Source: Pseudochryseolinea flava (GTDB lineage Bacteria; Bacteroidota; Bacteroidia; Cytophagales; Cyclobacteriaceae). From it: a stretch of DNA of 64,000 bases. Position 1 is the first letter of the stretch, and the number at the start of each line of letters is the position of its first letter. The position numbers and the translations under genes are program-made. Location: NCBI RefSeq assembly GCF_003286915.1, contig NZ_QMFY01000001.1:744001-808000 (forward strand), given 5' to 3'. Below the pieces are notes generated by a model. That model worked only from the letters and a program-made list of their open reading frames with translations. It searched no databases and was not told where the DNA came from. This document shows, piece after piece, positions 8,425 through 15,952 of the stretch.

Positions 8425-10322
8425 AATTGCGGCGGTGGTTCATTTATAAAATCACCCCGTAGTGTGCGATACCTTTTACGTGCCTCGGCGGCGTAAACAC
8501 TGCCCGGATAGCGGTTAAGAAATTCTCGATACATCTCCTTCGCCTTCTCACTATCTTTAATTTGTCGATCGTAAATTTCTGCTTGCAAAAAATAGGCGTC
8601 GTCGGCAAGTATATCCTCCGAGAATTGATTTAAGATCTGTTGAAGGAGCTCAATCGATTTTTCGAATTCGCCCCGTTTCATTTTCAAGTTCGCCTCTAAC
8701 CACAAAATATCATCGAGCATCGCTGACAATGAAACAGCTTCGCCATTTGGAGCTACTCCCGTTTTCAATCTATCGATTGATTGCATCGCTGCATCAACTT
8801 TATTTTGATAGAGCAGTAACTCTATTCGCGCAAATTCCTTGAGCGCCAGACCCGCAGAGTCAAAGGCAATGTTTTCCTTAATTCTTAAACTTAGATCAAT
8901 GGCATCGTTTGAGATTTCGCGGGTTGTCGCTTCTTTTAGAATATCAAGATGCTCTTGCGCCAGCTGAAAATCCCCTTTGTAGTACGATAGTTTAGCATTT
9001 TTCAATTTTGCTTCGTACCCGACAGGATTTTCCTTTTGCGTTTTTTCCACCTGAGAATATAACAATGTTGATTCCCATGGCTCTCCTTTTAGCAGATAAA
9101 TATCACCCAGATCAAGTTTCGCTTTTGATTTGAGGTAGAGTGATGCGCGCGGATTTAAAATAAGAGATTGAAGAATGGCAATCGCACTATCTTTCTCGTC
9201 AAGATAATTAGCATACAGTGATGCCTCGCTTCGAGCCGCATCTAACGAATTCTGATTATCGGGGTAAAGTGAAATAAAACTTTTGTAATCGCCGACTAAC
9301 ACTTTGACGGAGTCAGCGTTGACCGGAAAGGTTTTCTTAATCCTGGCTTCCCGAGTGCGAATGAGGCCCAACTTCGACAGTAGGAAATTTGGCGAATTCG
9401 GATAGGTACGGATAATGTAGCGATAAATTTTGAGCGCGTTGTCGTAATCTTCGTTGTCGAGTGCCACACGGGCCACTTCCATCGTTTTTTCGCCATCTTG
9501 CTTGTACCGTTTGTCGTACGCACGTGCTTGAATGAACGACGCATTGAAGTCTTTTTGTTGCATCGTAACCCAGATAAGCAAGTCGGCGTAGACCTCGATG
9601 TTCGGAAATTCTTGAACCTTGTCGTAAAGTAGCTTTTCAAGGCTCTGTAGTTCTTCAGGCTTCGTTAAAAGCGCTTGCATGATGTTTTTAACGTACTGAA
9701 TATTGGCGGCGTTCTGGGTCACGTACGTGAGGTATTCCTGCACCATCTTATCCTGGCTGCCCTGAATTCTGTAAAGCATTGCCAAATCCAGGCAATACAG
9801 AAATTCGTTGCCAAGGTGTCGCCTACTTTCGACCATGGCTTTAATGCCGTAGTCGATTAACGACCGGGACATAAAAAAGTCCGACATAAGTTTTATGCGC
9901 TGTACATTTTCTCTATTGTCCTGGATGAGTTTGTTAAAATGATTTTCAGCCTTGCCCATTTCGCCAGCCCTGATCAAGACAAAACCCAGGTCGAGATTGT
10001 ATTGGATGTTGGCCGGGTCTTTTTTCGAAATTTTTTTTAAATACGATTGTGCGTCATCAAAAGCGCCAAGGTCGAGCATCGTGTTGATGTAGTTGTTGTA
10101 GATAAACGGCGTGTTAACATCACTTTTAGAAAGGTCAACAAAAAGCTCAAGCGCTTTTTTTTTGTCGCCCTTTAGCAAGTATTCATTGGCCAATTGTATC
10201 TCTGAAAGGTCCTGGCTAAAAACATCAAATGAGACAAGGAAAAGGAAGCATGCACTTATCCGGAATACATGTCCCTTTATATTATTTATATATATATATA
10301 TATAGTTGTTAATATTAAGCAT
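8421..10322 (-). CDS. Secreted TPR-repeat protein with (TA)9 tract in its 5' end
   Basis: 633 residues. A hydrophobic segment (ISACFLFLVSFDVFSQ, ~residues 22-37) with an SxDVFSQ-type cleavage region suggests export to the periplasm. The rest is helical TPR-like repeats (e.g. ANEYLLKGDKKKALELFVDL, YLKKISKKDPANIQYNLDLG, YRIQGSQDKMV, YYKGDFQLAQEHLDIL) ending in a YfgC/BamD-like pattern, FLNRYPGSVYAAEARKRYR. It is probably a scaffold. Codons 7-12 are TAT/ATA repeats from (TA)9; a change of one unit would shift the frame, and no other in-frame start follows before the signal segment. The start codon abuts a DnaA-box-like sequence. Conserved neighbour of the mnmG cluster; exact role unknown. Confidence 0.8.
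   Translation of the reverse strand: MLNINNYIYIYINNIKGHVFRISACFLFLVSFDVFSQDLSEIQLANEYLLKGDKKKALELFVDLSKSDVNTPFIYNNYINTMLDLGAFDDAQSYLKKISKKDPANIQYNLDLGFVLIRAGEMGKAENHFNKLIQDNRENVQRIKLMSDFFMSRSLIDYGIKAMVESRRHLGNEFLYCLDLAMLYRIQGSQDKMVQEYLTYVTQNAANIQYVKNIMQALLTKPEELQSLEKLLYDKVQEFPNIEVYADLLIWVTMQQKDFNASFIQARAYDKRYKQDGEKTMEVARVALDNEDYDNALKIYRYIIRTYPNSPNFLLSKLGLIRTREARIKKTFPVNADSVKVLVGDYKSFISLYPDNQNSLDAARSEASLYANYLDEKDSAIAILQSLILNPRASLYLKSKAKLDLGDIYLLKGEPWESTLLYSQVEKTQKENPVGYEAKLKNAKLSYYKGDFQLAQEHLDILKEATTREISNDAIDLSLRIKENIAFDSAGLALKEFARIELLLYQNKVDAAMQSIDRLKTGVAPNGEAVSLSAMLDDILWLEANLKMKRGEFEKSIELLQQILNQFSEDILADDAYFLQAEIYDRQIKDSEKAKEMYREFLNRYPGSVYAAEARKRYRTLRGDFINEPPPQF
10287..10304. repeat. (TA)9 dinucleotide tract
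   Basis: Nine uninterrupted TA units lie within codons 7-12 of the TPR gene, just beside the DnaA-box cluster. Such a tract melts easily and is also prone to slippage. Confidence 0.95.
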
Positions 10323-10579
10323 GTCGATTTGTGGATAACTGTGAATAGAAAAGTGTTGTGGAAGTTATGTAGAAATATTGATATACGTAAATTATTGATT
10401 ATCAGATTTGTATAGCGTTGTCCACATGGTTGTATGGTGTGGATAGGAATGCTGTGGAGTACTTTGATGTGATAGAATGTTGGTAAGCGGAAAGTTATCC
10501 ATAAGCAAAATCGTGTTTTTGTTTGTGTCGGAATTTGGCCACGTTTTAGGGTAAGTATTCCACATCGTTTAACAGGTTA
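10323..10579. other. DnaA-box-like cluster, candidate replication origin element A
   Basis: This 257-base gap between two minus-strand genes holds four 9-mers with at most one mismatch to TTATCCACA: 10330-10338 (minus, perfect), 10418-10426 (plus, TTGTCCACA), 10438-10446 (minus, CTATCCACA) and 10495-10503 (plus, TTATCCATA). A weaker TATTCCACA sits at 10556-10564. The (TA)9 tract adjoins the left end, as a DNA unwinding element would. By simple base-frequency arithmetic about 0.05 such matches are expected per 250 bp on both strands, so four is a strong excess. Function is inference; no dnaA gene is in the window. Confidence 0.5.
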
Positions 10580-12268
10580 TCAGTATTTTATCAACATTGG
10601 TCCGAGTTCAAAATTGGCCTTAAGTTTAATTTGTGGGCCTGCTTTTTCAGTGGAATATAAGATGGTTGGTTCCGCGTCCGTGGCGGTAAGGAGATTGCCC
10701 GGTGTCCAAACTCTATCGTTGTTTTTGTCGATGACGAGTCTGAGTTGATAGTCGGCTGGGATGAGGTCTTGAAATGAAAACTTCTTAGCGTTGGCTACAG
10801 ACTGAATGATCTTGAAATTCGAATCCAATAACTCTACTACGAATGACTGTTCGTTAGTTTGTACTTCAACTAAGATGATTCCTGTTTCGTCGAAATATAT
10901 AGGACGGCGGTTTTCTGAGAGTTGCTTTGATGAGTCATTCTCAACTGAGACGAATGCGCCGTGTCCAAGCTTGAATGCGTAGTTGGGTGGCTTTTGTTGT
11001 TGGGGATTTTGGGTCGCGGGAGTATTGGTTGCTGGCGGTTGTGGTTTCGCGATGAGTGTGCGGTCGATTTTTTTGTCAATGAGAATTTTCCGACTTGTTG
11101 AATCTATTCGAATGTCTTGCGATGAGAATTTTATTGTGTTGAGAGAATCGATTTGATATAGAATGCTGTCAGGATTTATTGACATGATTGGTTTATTGAA
11201 TGTGATGGACGCCTTAATGGACGCCTTAGTGTGTACTGCCTGAAAGGTTTCGAGCTTTACGTTGAATGGTTCCTTGGTAATTTTTTTGAAGTTGAATTTG
11301 GCGAACAATGTCGTGTCGATTTTGTTCGATGCGCTATCGATACCTGTTAATCGTATTTTGATACTATCGCCTTCTGCGGTTGATTGATTGTAGATTTTTA
11401 CATTGTCATAAGTGTCGCCGTATACGGCAGCGATTGTAGTTGTGCCGGCGCGCACTGTGAATGCCTTTAGGCTTTTTGAGGTCTTGATGTTAAAGTATGA
11501 GTTGTAAGGTCTTGCAGAAATTAGCTTGAGTGGGCGTGTATCGAGTTTTTGAATCGGTATGGTAACGTCTGGAGTTTTATCTTTTAGCGTGATTGCTTTT
11601 GTGGTAAATCCGTACGATTCATTTTTGCTATCCACGATCAGATTTTTGTTTTTATCGAGAATGGCATAAATGTGATATCTACCTGGTTTTAGATTCTCGA
11701 GTAGAAAGTTTCCTTCGTCGTCTGTTTCTGTCAGGATCGTTGGTTTGTGTTTGAATACATTGAATGTATCTTGTTGGTATAAGGCAACAGTTGCTTGTTT
11801 TACGTCTTTGAAAGTTAGAGGATCTATAATCTTTCCTGCAATTGATAAGGAATCAATGTATGAGCCGGTACTGAATGCGGTTTTGATGTTGCGGGCAGGG
11901 TTGCGTTCGGTGATGTCTTGTATGCTGTTTCGGTAATTTACGGTATAGGTGGTGGTGTCTTTTAGTTTATTTTCAAAGGTGAGTGTAACTCGCTTTTTCT
12001 TTGCGACTACTTCATATTTTTTGTCCACGTCTGGCGTGATGATGATTTGTTCCTTCGGGTTATTGAGTGAGACGTACTCGTCGAATTCAATTTCTACTGT
12101 TTGACCGTTATAGTTTGTGGCTCCAGATTTCGGTATGGATAAGCTCGTTTGTAAGAGCGGTGGTATGGTGTCTTTTGGGCCACCGTTTGGCGTTGTTTGT
12201 CGTGCGCAAGAAACAAGCGATACAGCAAGCGTGATAGCTGAAAGGAAAGTGATATGTCGGTGTCTCAT
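10580..12268 (-). CDS. Ig-like domain lipoprotein (SbsA/Big_5 type)
   Basis: 562 residues. A lipoprotein signal ends in the lipobox LVSC, so the protein is probably tethered to the outer membrane. The segment from ~residue 35 to 135 (PPLLQTSLSIPKSGATNY, VEIEFDEYVSLNN, TYTVNYRNSIQDI, NIKTAFSTG) is an SbsA-type Ig-like domain. A carboxypeptidase-regulatory-like beta sandwich follows (DDEGNFLLENLKPGRYHIYAI). A Pro/Gln/Asn-rich linker (NTPATQNPQQQKPP) precedes a final beta domain. Its ATG overlaps the stop of the methyltransferase gene by four bases, so the two are translationally coupled. Its plus strand is unusually G-rich for a minus-strand gene. Function unknown; this is a common Bacteroidota neighbour of mnmG. 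Confidence 0.82.
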   Translation of the reverse strand: MRHRHITFLSAITLAVSLVSCARQTTPNGGPKDTIPPLLQTSLSIPKSGATNYNGQTVEIEFDEYVSLNNPKEQIIITPDVDKKYEVVAKKKRVTLTFENKLKDTTTYTVNYRNSIQDITERNPARNIKTAFSTGSYIDSLSIAGKIIDPLTFKDVKQATVALYQQDTFNVFKHKPTILTETDDEGNFLLENLKPGRYHIYAILDKNKNLIVDSKNESYGFTTKAITLKDKTPDVTIPIQKLDTRPLKLISARPYNSYFNIKTSKSLKAFTVRAGTTTIAAVYGDTYDNVKIYNQSTAEGDSIKIRLTGIDSASNKIDTTLFAKFNFKKITKEPFNVKLETFQAVHTKASIKASITFNKPIMSINPDSILYQIDSLNTIKFSSQDIRIDSTSRKILIDKKIDRTLIAKPQPPATNTPATQNPQQQKPPNYAFKLGHGAFVSVENDSSKQLSENRRPIYFDETGIILVEVQTNEQSFVVELLDSNFKIIQSVANAKKFSFQDLIPADYQLRLVIDKNNDRVWTPGNLLTATDAEPTILYSTEKAGPQIKLKANFELGPMLIKY

Positions 12269-13149
12269 TTTTTGATAATGTAGATGAGGCTAGAATAATT
12301 GTTAGATCTGCTTGCAGAAATATTGGCCATGAGGCCTGCGATGAATGCCTTTGGTAGGTGGAAGAAGGATGACTTATTACCATTCTTATACTTCTCACTC
12401 AAAAGGCTTATGTAATACGAATCCAATTTCATGGGAATCGTTTTCACAATTCTGAGGCCATGTTTTAGGAAGAGATGTTGTAAACTATGTTGGTTAAAGT
12501 GCCAGAGATGCCTTGGTACGTCGTAGGCTGCCCAGTTTGCTTTGTATTTCTTACGGTCTGGAGAATCATGGTTGGGCACGGCAATCAAAATGATCCCGTT
12601 AGTGGAGAGATGTTTTTTAAGTGTTTCAATGGTTTGGTTTAAATCTGGTACATGCTCCAGAACATGCCATAGGGTGATTACATCGAACATGGATTCATTT
12701 AATTCCGCAATGTCACTAAACACGTCGTTGTGTGTTATGTGTTGAGCGATTTTGCGAGCGGCAGGTGATGGTTCGAACCCGAAGGTGTTCCAACCCTGGG
12801 TTTGCATGTACTGAATAAATGACCCCGTTCCACATCCGAAATCAAGTAAGTCTCTTCCGGAGGAATTTCTGTGAATGATGTTCTTCTTCCAACGTAGTGT
12901 GTATTGTCGTGCGATAAGGTAAAGTCTATCGATAATAGAGTTGGCCTTATTGGTATGCGATATGTAATCCTGTGAGATATAGTAATTCGCGAGATTCGCA
13001 GAGTCCGGCTGGGGATTTGTGAGTATGAATCCGCAGGCTTTACATGCTTCTATTGTGAATTGCTCGCTTGAAACAGTGTAATCGATGCAATTGTCAACGT
13101 GTTTAAATTCGGCGCCACTACAAACTGGGCATTCGATAATCCTTTTCAT
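12265..13149 (-). CDS. Class I SAM-dependent methyltransferase with N-terminal zinc ribbon
   Basis: 294 residues. An N-terminal four-cysteine zinc ribbon (Cys7, Cys10, Cys36, Cys39) is followed by a Rossmann-type methyltransferase with motif I DLLDFGCGTGS at ~100-110 and the acidic FGFEPSPAAR motif II; ITLWHVLEHVPDL is motif IV-like. The tail has no homology I recognise. Such proteins are usually called methyltransferase-domain proteins, related to those acting on sugars or small molecules; the substrate is not evident. The gene overlaps mnmG upstream and the lipoprotein downstream by four bases each, so the three form one coupled unit. Confidence 0.88.
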   Translation of the reverse strand: MKRIIECPVCSGAEFKHVDNCIDYTVSSEQFTIEACKACGFILTNPQPDSANLANYYISQDYISHTNKANSIIDRLYLIARQYTLRWKKNIIHRNSSGRDLLDFGCGTGSFIQYMQTQGWNTFGFEPSPAARKIAQHITHNDVFSDIAELNESMFDVITLWHVLEHVPDLNQTIETLKKHLSTNGIILIAVPNHDSPDRKKYKANWAAYDVPRHLWHFNQHSLQHLFLKHGLRIVKTIPMKLDSYYISLLSEKYKNGNKSSFFHLPKAFIAGLMANISASRSNNYSSLIYIIKK

Positions 13150-15008
13150 TTGCCCATGTATATTGTTAAGACAGATATATCGGAGGGGGAAACGCCGCTG
13201 ATTCTTGCGGCCTGTCCAACAGTTTCAGGTTTTACCCTTTTGAGTTTTTCTCGAGCTTCAGATGATAAAGCTTTTACCCGGTCATAATCGAAGTCCGGCT
13301 TTATTTTGAAATCTTCCAACTCGCCGATCTTTTCCGCTAAACGCTGCTCACGTTCGATATAGCTTTCGTATTTCACCTTTATTTCAACTTGTTCCTGGAT
13401 TTCTAGGGAATTCGATTCCAGGATTGTTTTGAGTTCGTGGTTTAATGTTTTGAGGCTATGAATATCGATTTGTGGTCGCCTTAAAAGATTGAGTGCGATT
13501 GTTTTTTCACTCAGCGTGGATGTGCCTAGTGAGAGCAATTGTTCGTTTACGTCAGGTTCTACTTTATGGCGTTTTAGTGAATTGTATAGATCGTCTGTAC
13601 CTTTTCGCTTGTCGAGCATTTGCTTGTAGCGTTCTTTAGAGGCGAGTCCAATGTTGTGGCCAAACTCGGTTAGTCTTAAGTCAGCATTGTCTTGACGCAG
13701 CAGAATGCGGTATTCCGCACGAGAGGTAAACATTCTATACGGTTCCTGAGTCCCCTTGTTAATAAGGTCGTCAATGAGGACGCCGATGTAGGCGTCGGAG
13801 CGTTTAAGGATGAATGGATCTTTATGAAGGGCTGACAGATGCGCGTTTATGCCGGCCATTAATCCTTGTCCGGCGGCCTCTTCATAACCAGTTGTTCCAT
13901 TGATTTGGCCTGCGAAGAATAGTCCAGCTATAAGATGCGTTTCGAGATTCGATTTTAACTGCGTTGGTGGAAAGAAGTCATATTCGATCGCATAACCAGG
14001 GCGGAACATCTTTGCCCGTTCGAAACCAGGGATCTTTGTTAAAGCTTTGTACTGGACGTCTTCCGGTAGAGAGGTGGAAAATCCGTTAACGTAGATTTCC
14101 ACTGTATTCCAGCCCTCGGGTTCGACGAAGATTTGGTGACGTTCTCTTTCTGCGAATCTGTTTATCTTATCTTCGATGGACGGGCAGTATCGCGGGCCTA
14201 GTCCCTTAATGCGGCCCTGGAACATCGGGGACTTTTCGAATCCCTCTTTAAGTTGTTCGTGAACTGCATCATTCGTGTAGGTGATCCAGCAGCTGACTTG
14301 TTTTTCTAACGGAGATGTTTCATTGCTGTAGGAGAACTTGGATGGGTTTTCGTCTCCCGGTTGCTCCTCCATTTTAGAATAGTCTAAGCTCCTGCCATCG
14401 ATTCTAGGAGGGGTTCCTGTTTTCATTCTTCCCGCTTCGAATCCTAGTCGTATCAGTTGTTCAGTTATACCTGTTGCTGCCTTTTCTGCGGCGCGACCAC
14501 CGCCAAAACTCTTTTCGCCGATATGAATCTTTCCATTGAGGAATGTGCCGTTGGTAAGGACGACGGATTTCGCTTTTATCTCTAAACCGAGGCTTGTCTT
14601 TACTCCTACTGCTCTCCCGTCCTCTACGAGTATTTCTGACACCATCTCCTGCCAGAAGTCGAGGTTTGACGTGCGTTCGAGGGCGAGGCGCCATTCCTCT
14701 GAGAATTTCATTCTGTCGTTTTGAGTACGGGGGCTCCACATGGCGGGACCTTTCGATCTGTTGAGCATTCGAAATTGAATCATCGACTTGTCGGATATAA
14801 TTCCGGACATTCCGCCGAGAGCGTCGATTTCTCGTACAATCTGTCCCTTTGCGACACCGCCCATGGCTGGGTTGCAAGACATTTGAGCGATGGTGTTCAT
14901 ATTCATTGTCACCATGAGTGTTTTCGAACCCATCGTGGCGGCGGCATGCGCGGCCTCACAGCCGGCGTGCCCAGCGCCGACGACAATTACATCATAATCA
15001 GAAAACAT
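13146..15008 (-). CDS. mnmG: tRNA uridine-5-carboxymethylaminomethyl(34) synthesis enzyme MnmG
   Basis: 620 residues from the ATG at 15008 (MFSDYDVIVVGAGHAG). A longer frame to 15074 adds 22 residues (with the PRETSRK stretch) that are encoded by the parS-like DNA and are not part of the family, so I choose 15008. FAD-binding GxGxxG, RMKTGTPPRIDGRSLD, RYCPSIEDKI and GTTGYEEAAGQGLMAG are family signatures; the C-terminal helical tRNA-binding part is complete. With MnmE it adds the carboxymethylaminomethyl group to wobble uridine. mnmG (gidA) commonly lies close to the replication origin, which fits the parS-like sites before it. Confidence 0.97.
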   Translation of the reverse strand: MFSDYDVIVVGAGHAGCEAAHAAATMGSKTLMVTMNMNTIAQMSCNPAMGGVAKGQIVREIDALGGMSGIISDKSMIQFRMLNRSKGPAMWSPRTQNDRMKFSEEWRLALERTSNLDFWQEMVSEILVEDGRAVGVKTSLGLEIKAKSVVLTNGTFLNGKIHIGEKSFGGGRAAEKAATGITEQLIRLGFEAGRMKTGTPPRIDGRSLDYSKMEEQPGDENPSKFSYSNETSPLEKQVSCWITYTNDAVHEQLKEGFEKSPMFQGRIKGLGPRYCPSIEDKINRFAERERHQIFVEPEGWNTVEIYVNGFSTSLPEDVQYKALTKIPGFERAKMFRPGYAIEYDFFPPTQLKSNLETHLIAGLFFAGQINGTTGYEEAAGQGLMAGINAHLSALHKDPFILKRSDAYIGVLIDDLINKGTQEPYRMFTSRAEYRILLRQDNADLRLTEFGHNIGLASKERYKQMLDKRKGTDDLYNSLKRHKVEPDVNEQLLSLGTSTLSEKTIALNLLRRPQIDIHSLKTLNHELKTILESNSLEIQEQVEIKVKYESYIEREQRLAEKIGELEDFKIKPDFDYDRVKALSSEAREKLKRVKPETVGQAARISGVSPSDISVLTIYMGK

Positions 15009-15033
15009 ATATTCGTTTATTCTTTTTCTAGAC

Positions 15034-15047
15034 GTTTCACGTGGAAC
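15034..15047. promoter_or_regulatory. parS-like site 1
   Basis: GTTTCACGTGGAAC is one base from palindromic and matches the core of the bacterial parS consensus TGTTTCACGTGAAACA at 13 of 14 positions. It lies 26 bases upstream of the mnmG start. ParB would load here if it is functional; parA/parB are not in the window. Confidence 0.7.
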
Positions 15048-15054
15048 GCAAATG

Positions 15055-15083
15055 TTCTCCACAAAATTCTCCACATTTCCACA
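15055..15083 (+). other. DnaA-box-like direct repeats between the parS-like sites
   Basis: TTCTCCACA occurs at 15055-15063 and 15067-15075, each one mismatch from TTATCCACA and 12 bp apart in the same orientation; a third, ATTTCCACA (two mismatches), overlaps at 15075-15083. Together with the flanking palindromes this looks like an origin-associated segment, not a plain promoter. Confidence 0.45.
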
Positions 15084-15099
15084 AATCTTTCCGTTTCAC

Positions 15100-15113
15100 G
15101 TTCCACGTGGAAC
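15100..15113. promoter_or_regulatory. parS-like site 2 (perfect palindrome)
   Basis: GTTCCACGTGGAAC is a perfect 14-bp palindrome, a known variant of the parS core. It overlaps a further half-site GTTTCACG (15093-15100) and directly abuts the ybeY stop codon. Confidence 0.7.
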
Positions 15114-15533
15114 CTAACGAAGAGACAGGCATTCATCTTCCTTGTTTGTCATTACCTTCTTCTTTGCTTTGGTCTTGTCGGTGTAACCCAAAAGGTGTAG
15201 CACCCCGTGAATTATCACACGGTGCAATTCTCTGTCGAATTCGTTTTGAAACAGTATGGCGTTTTCTCTAATGCGGTCGATGCTAATAAATATGTCGCCC
15301 TCGATGAGATTCTTTTCTTCGCTGTTGTCGAAGGTGATGATATCAGTATAAGTGTCGTGGTCTAAATATTCGACATTTATGGTATGAAGGTGCTTGTCTG
15401 AGCAGAATATAAAATTGACCTCTCCTAAGGAGAACCCCTCTTGGCCGATAACTTCTTTGATCCAAGTGGTCGTCTTTCGTGGATGTGGTAACTTAAAAAC
15501 GATGTCTTCTGCGAAGTACTTGATGGAAGGCAT
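15114..15533 (-). CDS. ybeY: Endoribonuclease YbeY (rRNA maturation)
   Basis: 139 residues, normal length. The metal motif is HGVLHLLGYTD with His109, His113 and, at the third ligand position, Asp119 instead of the usual His of GYDH; the same substitution is common in Bacteroidota, so this is not decay. YbeY is a single-strand-specific endoribonuclease needed for 16S rRNA 3' processing and ribosome quality control. Its start overlaps the stop of the ATPase gene by one base (TAATG), pointing to coupled translation. The stop lies directly at parS-like site 2. Confidence 0.95.
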   Translation of the reverse strand: MPSIKYFAEDIVFKLPHPRKTTTWIKEVIGQEGFSLGEVNFIFCSDKHLHTINVEYLDHDTYTDIITFDNSEEKNLIEGDIFISIDRIRENAILFQNEFDRELHRVIIHGVLHLLGYTDKTKAKKKVMTNKEDECLSLR

Positions 15534-15937
15534 TAGGAATTCATGTAAAAGCTGAGTTCTACTATTCGCCCACCTTCTTTGAATAGAACCTCATCTGACA
15601 AATGCTTCATGAGGAAAATGCCGCGTCCACCAATCTTTTCTAGGTTCTCGGGGGAAGTCGGGTCTGGAAGATTATCAAAGTTGAATCCTGGGCCCTCATC
15701 CTTTACGGTGAACTTCAATAGACTTTCATCTAAAGAAAGACTTAATGACACATTCTTGGATTTGTTTCCTGAGTTGCCATGCTTGATGGCGTTGTTCACG
15801 GCTTCCGTTACAGCGATCATTATGTTTCCATAAATGTCATCGTCCAAATGAAAACGTTCCTTCGCATTGTCAATGAAACTCTCGATCATTCGGATGTTCT
15901 CGATGATTGATGGAACCTGGATACTAATCGTATTCAT
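15533..15937 (-). CDS. RsbW-type ATP-binding protein (anti-sigma factor kinase family)
   Basis: 134 residues of a single GHKL ATPase fold: N-box TEAVNNAIKHGN (~44-55), G1 box DEGPGF (~80-85), G2 box GGRGIFLMKHL (~104-114). These are the features of RsbW/SpoIIAB-like serine kinases that bind sigma factors, though no cognate anti-anti-sigma or PP2C gene is adjacent. The small size and the absence of a sensor domain argue against a histidine kinase. In Bacteroidota this gene regularly accompanies ybeY, so it may have a housekeeping rather than stress role. An ATG three bases earlier (15940) is equally possible. Confidence 0.85.
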   Translation of the reverse strand: MNTISIQVPSIIENIRMIESFIDNAKERFHLDDDIYGNIMIAVTEAVNNAIKHGNSGNKSKNVSLSLSLDESLLKFTVKDEGPGFNFDNLPDPTSPENLEKIGGRGIFLMKHLSDEVLFKEGGRIVELSFYMNS

Positions 15938-15952
15938 CACTTCAATTTTCGC

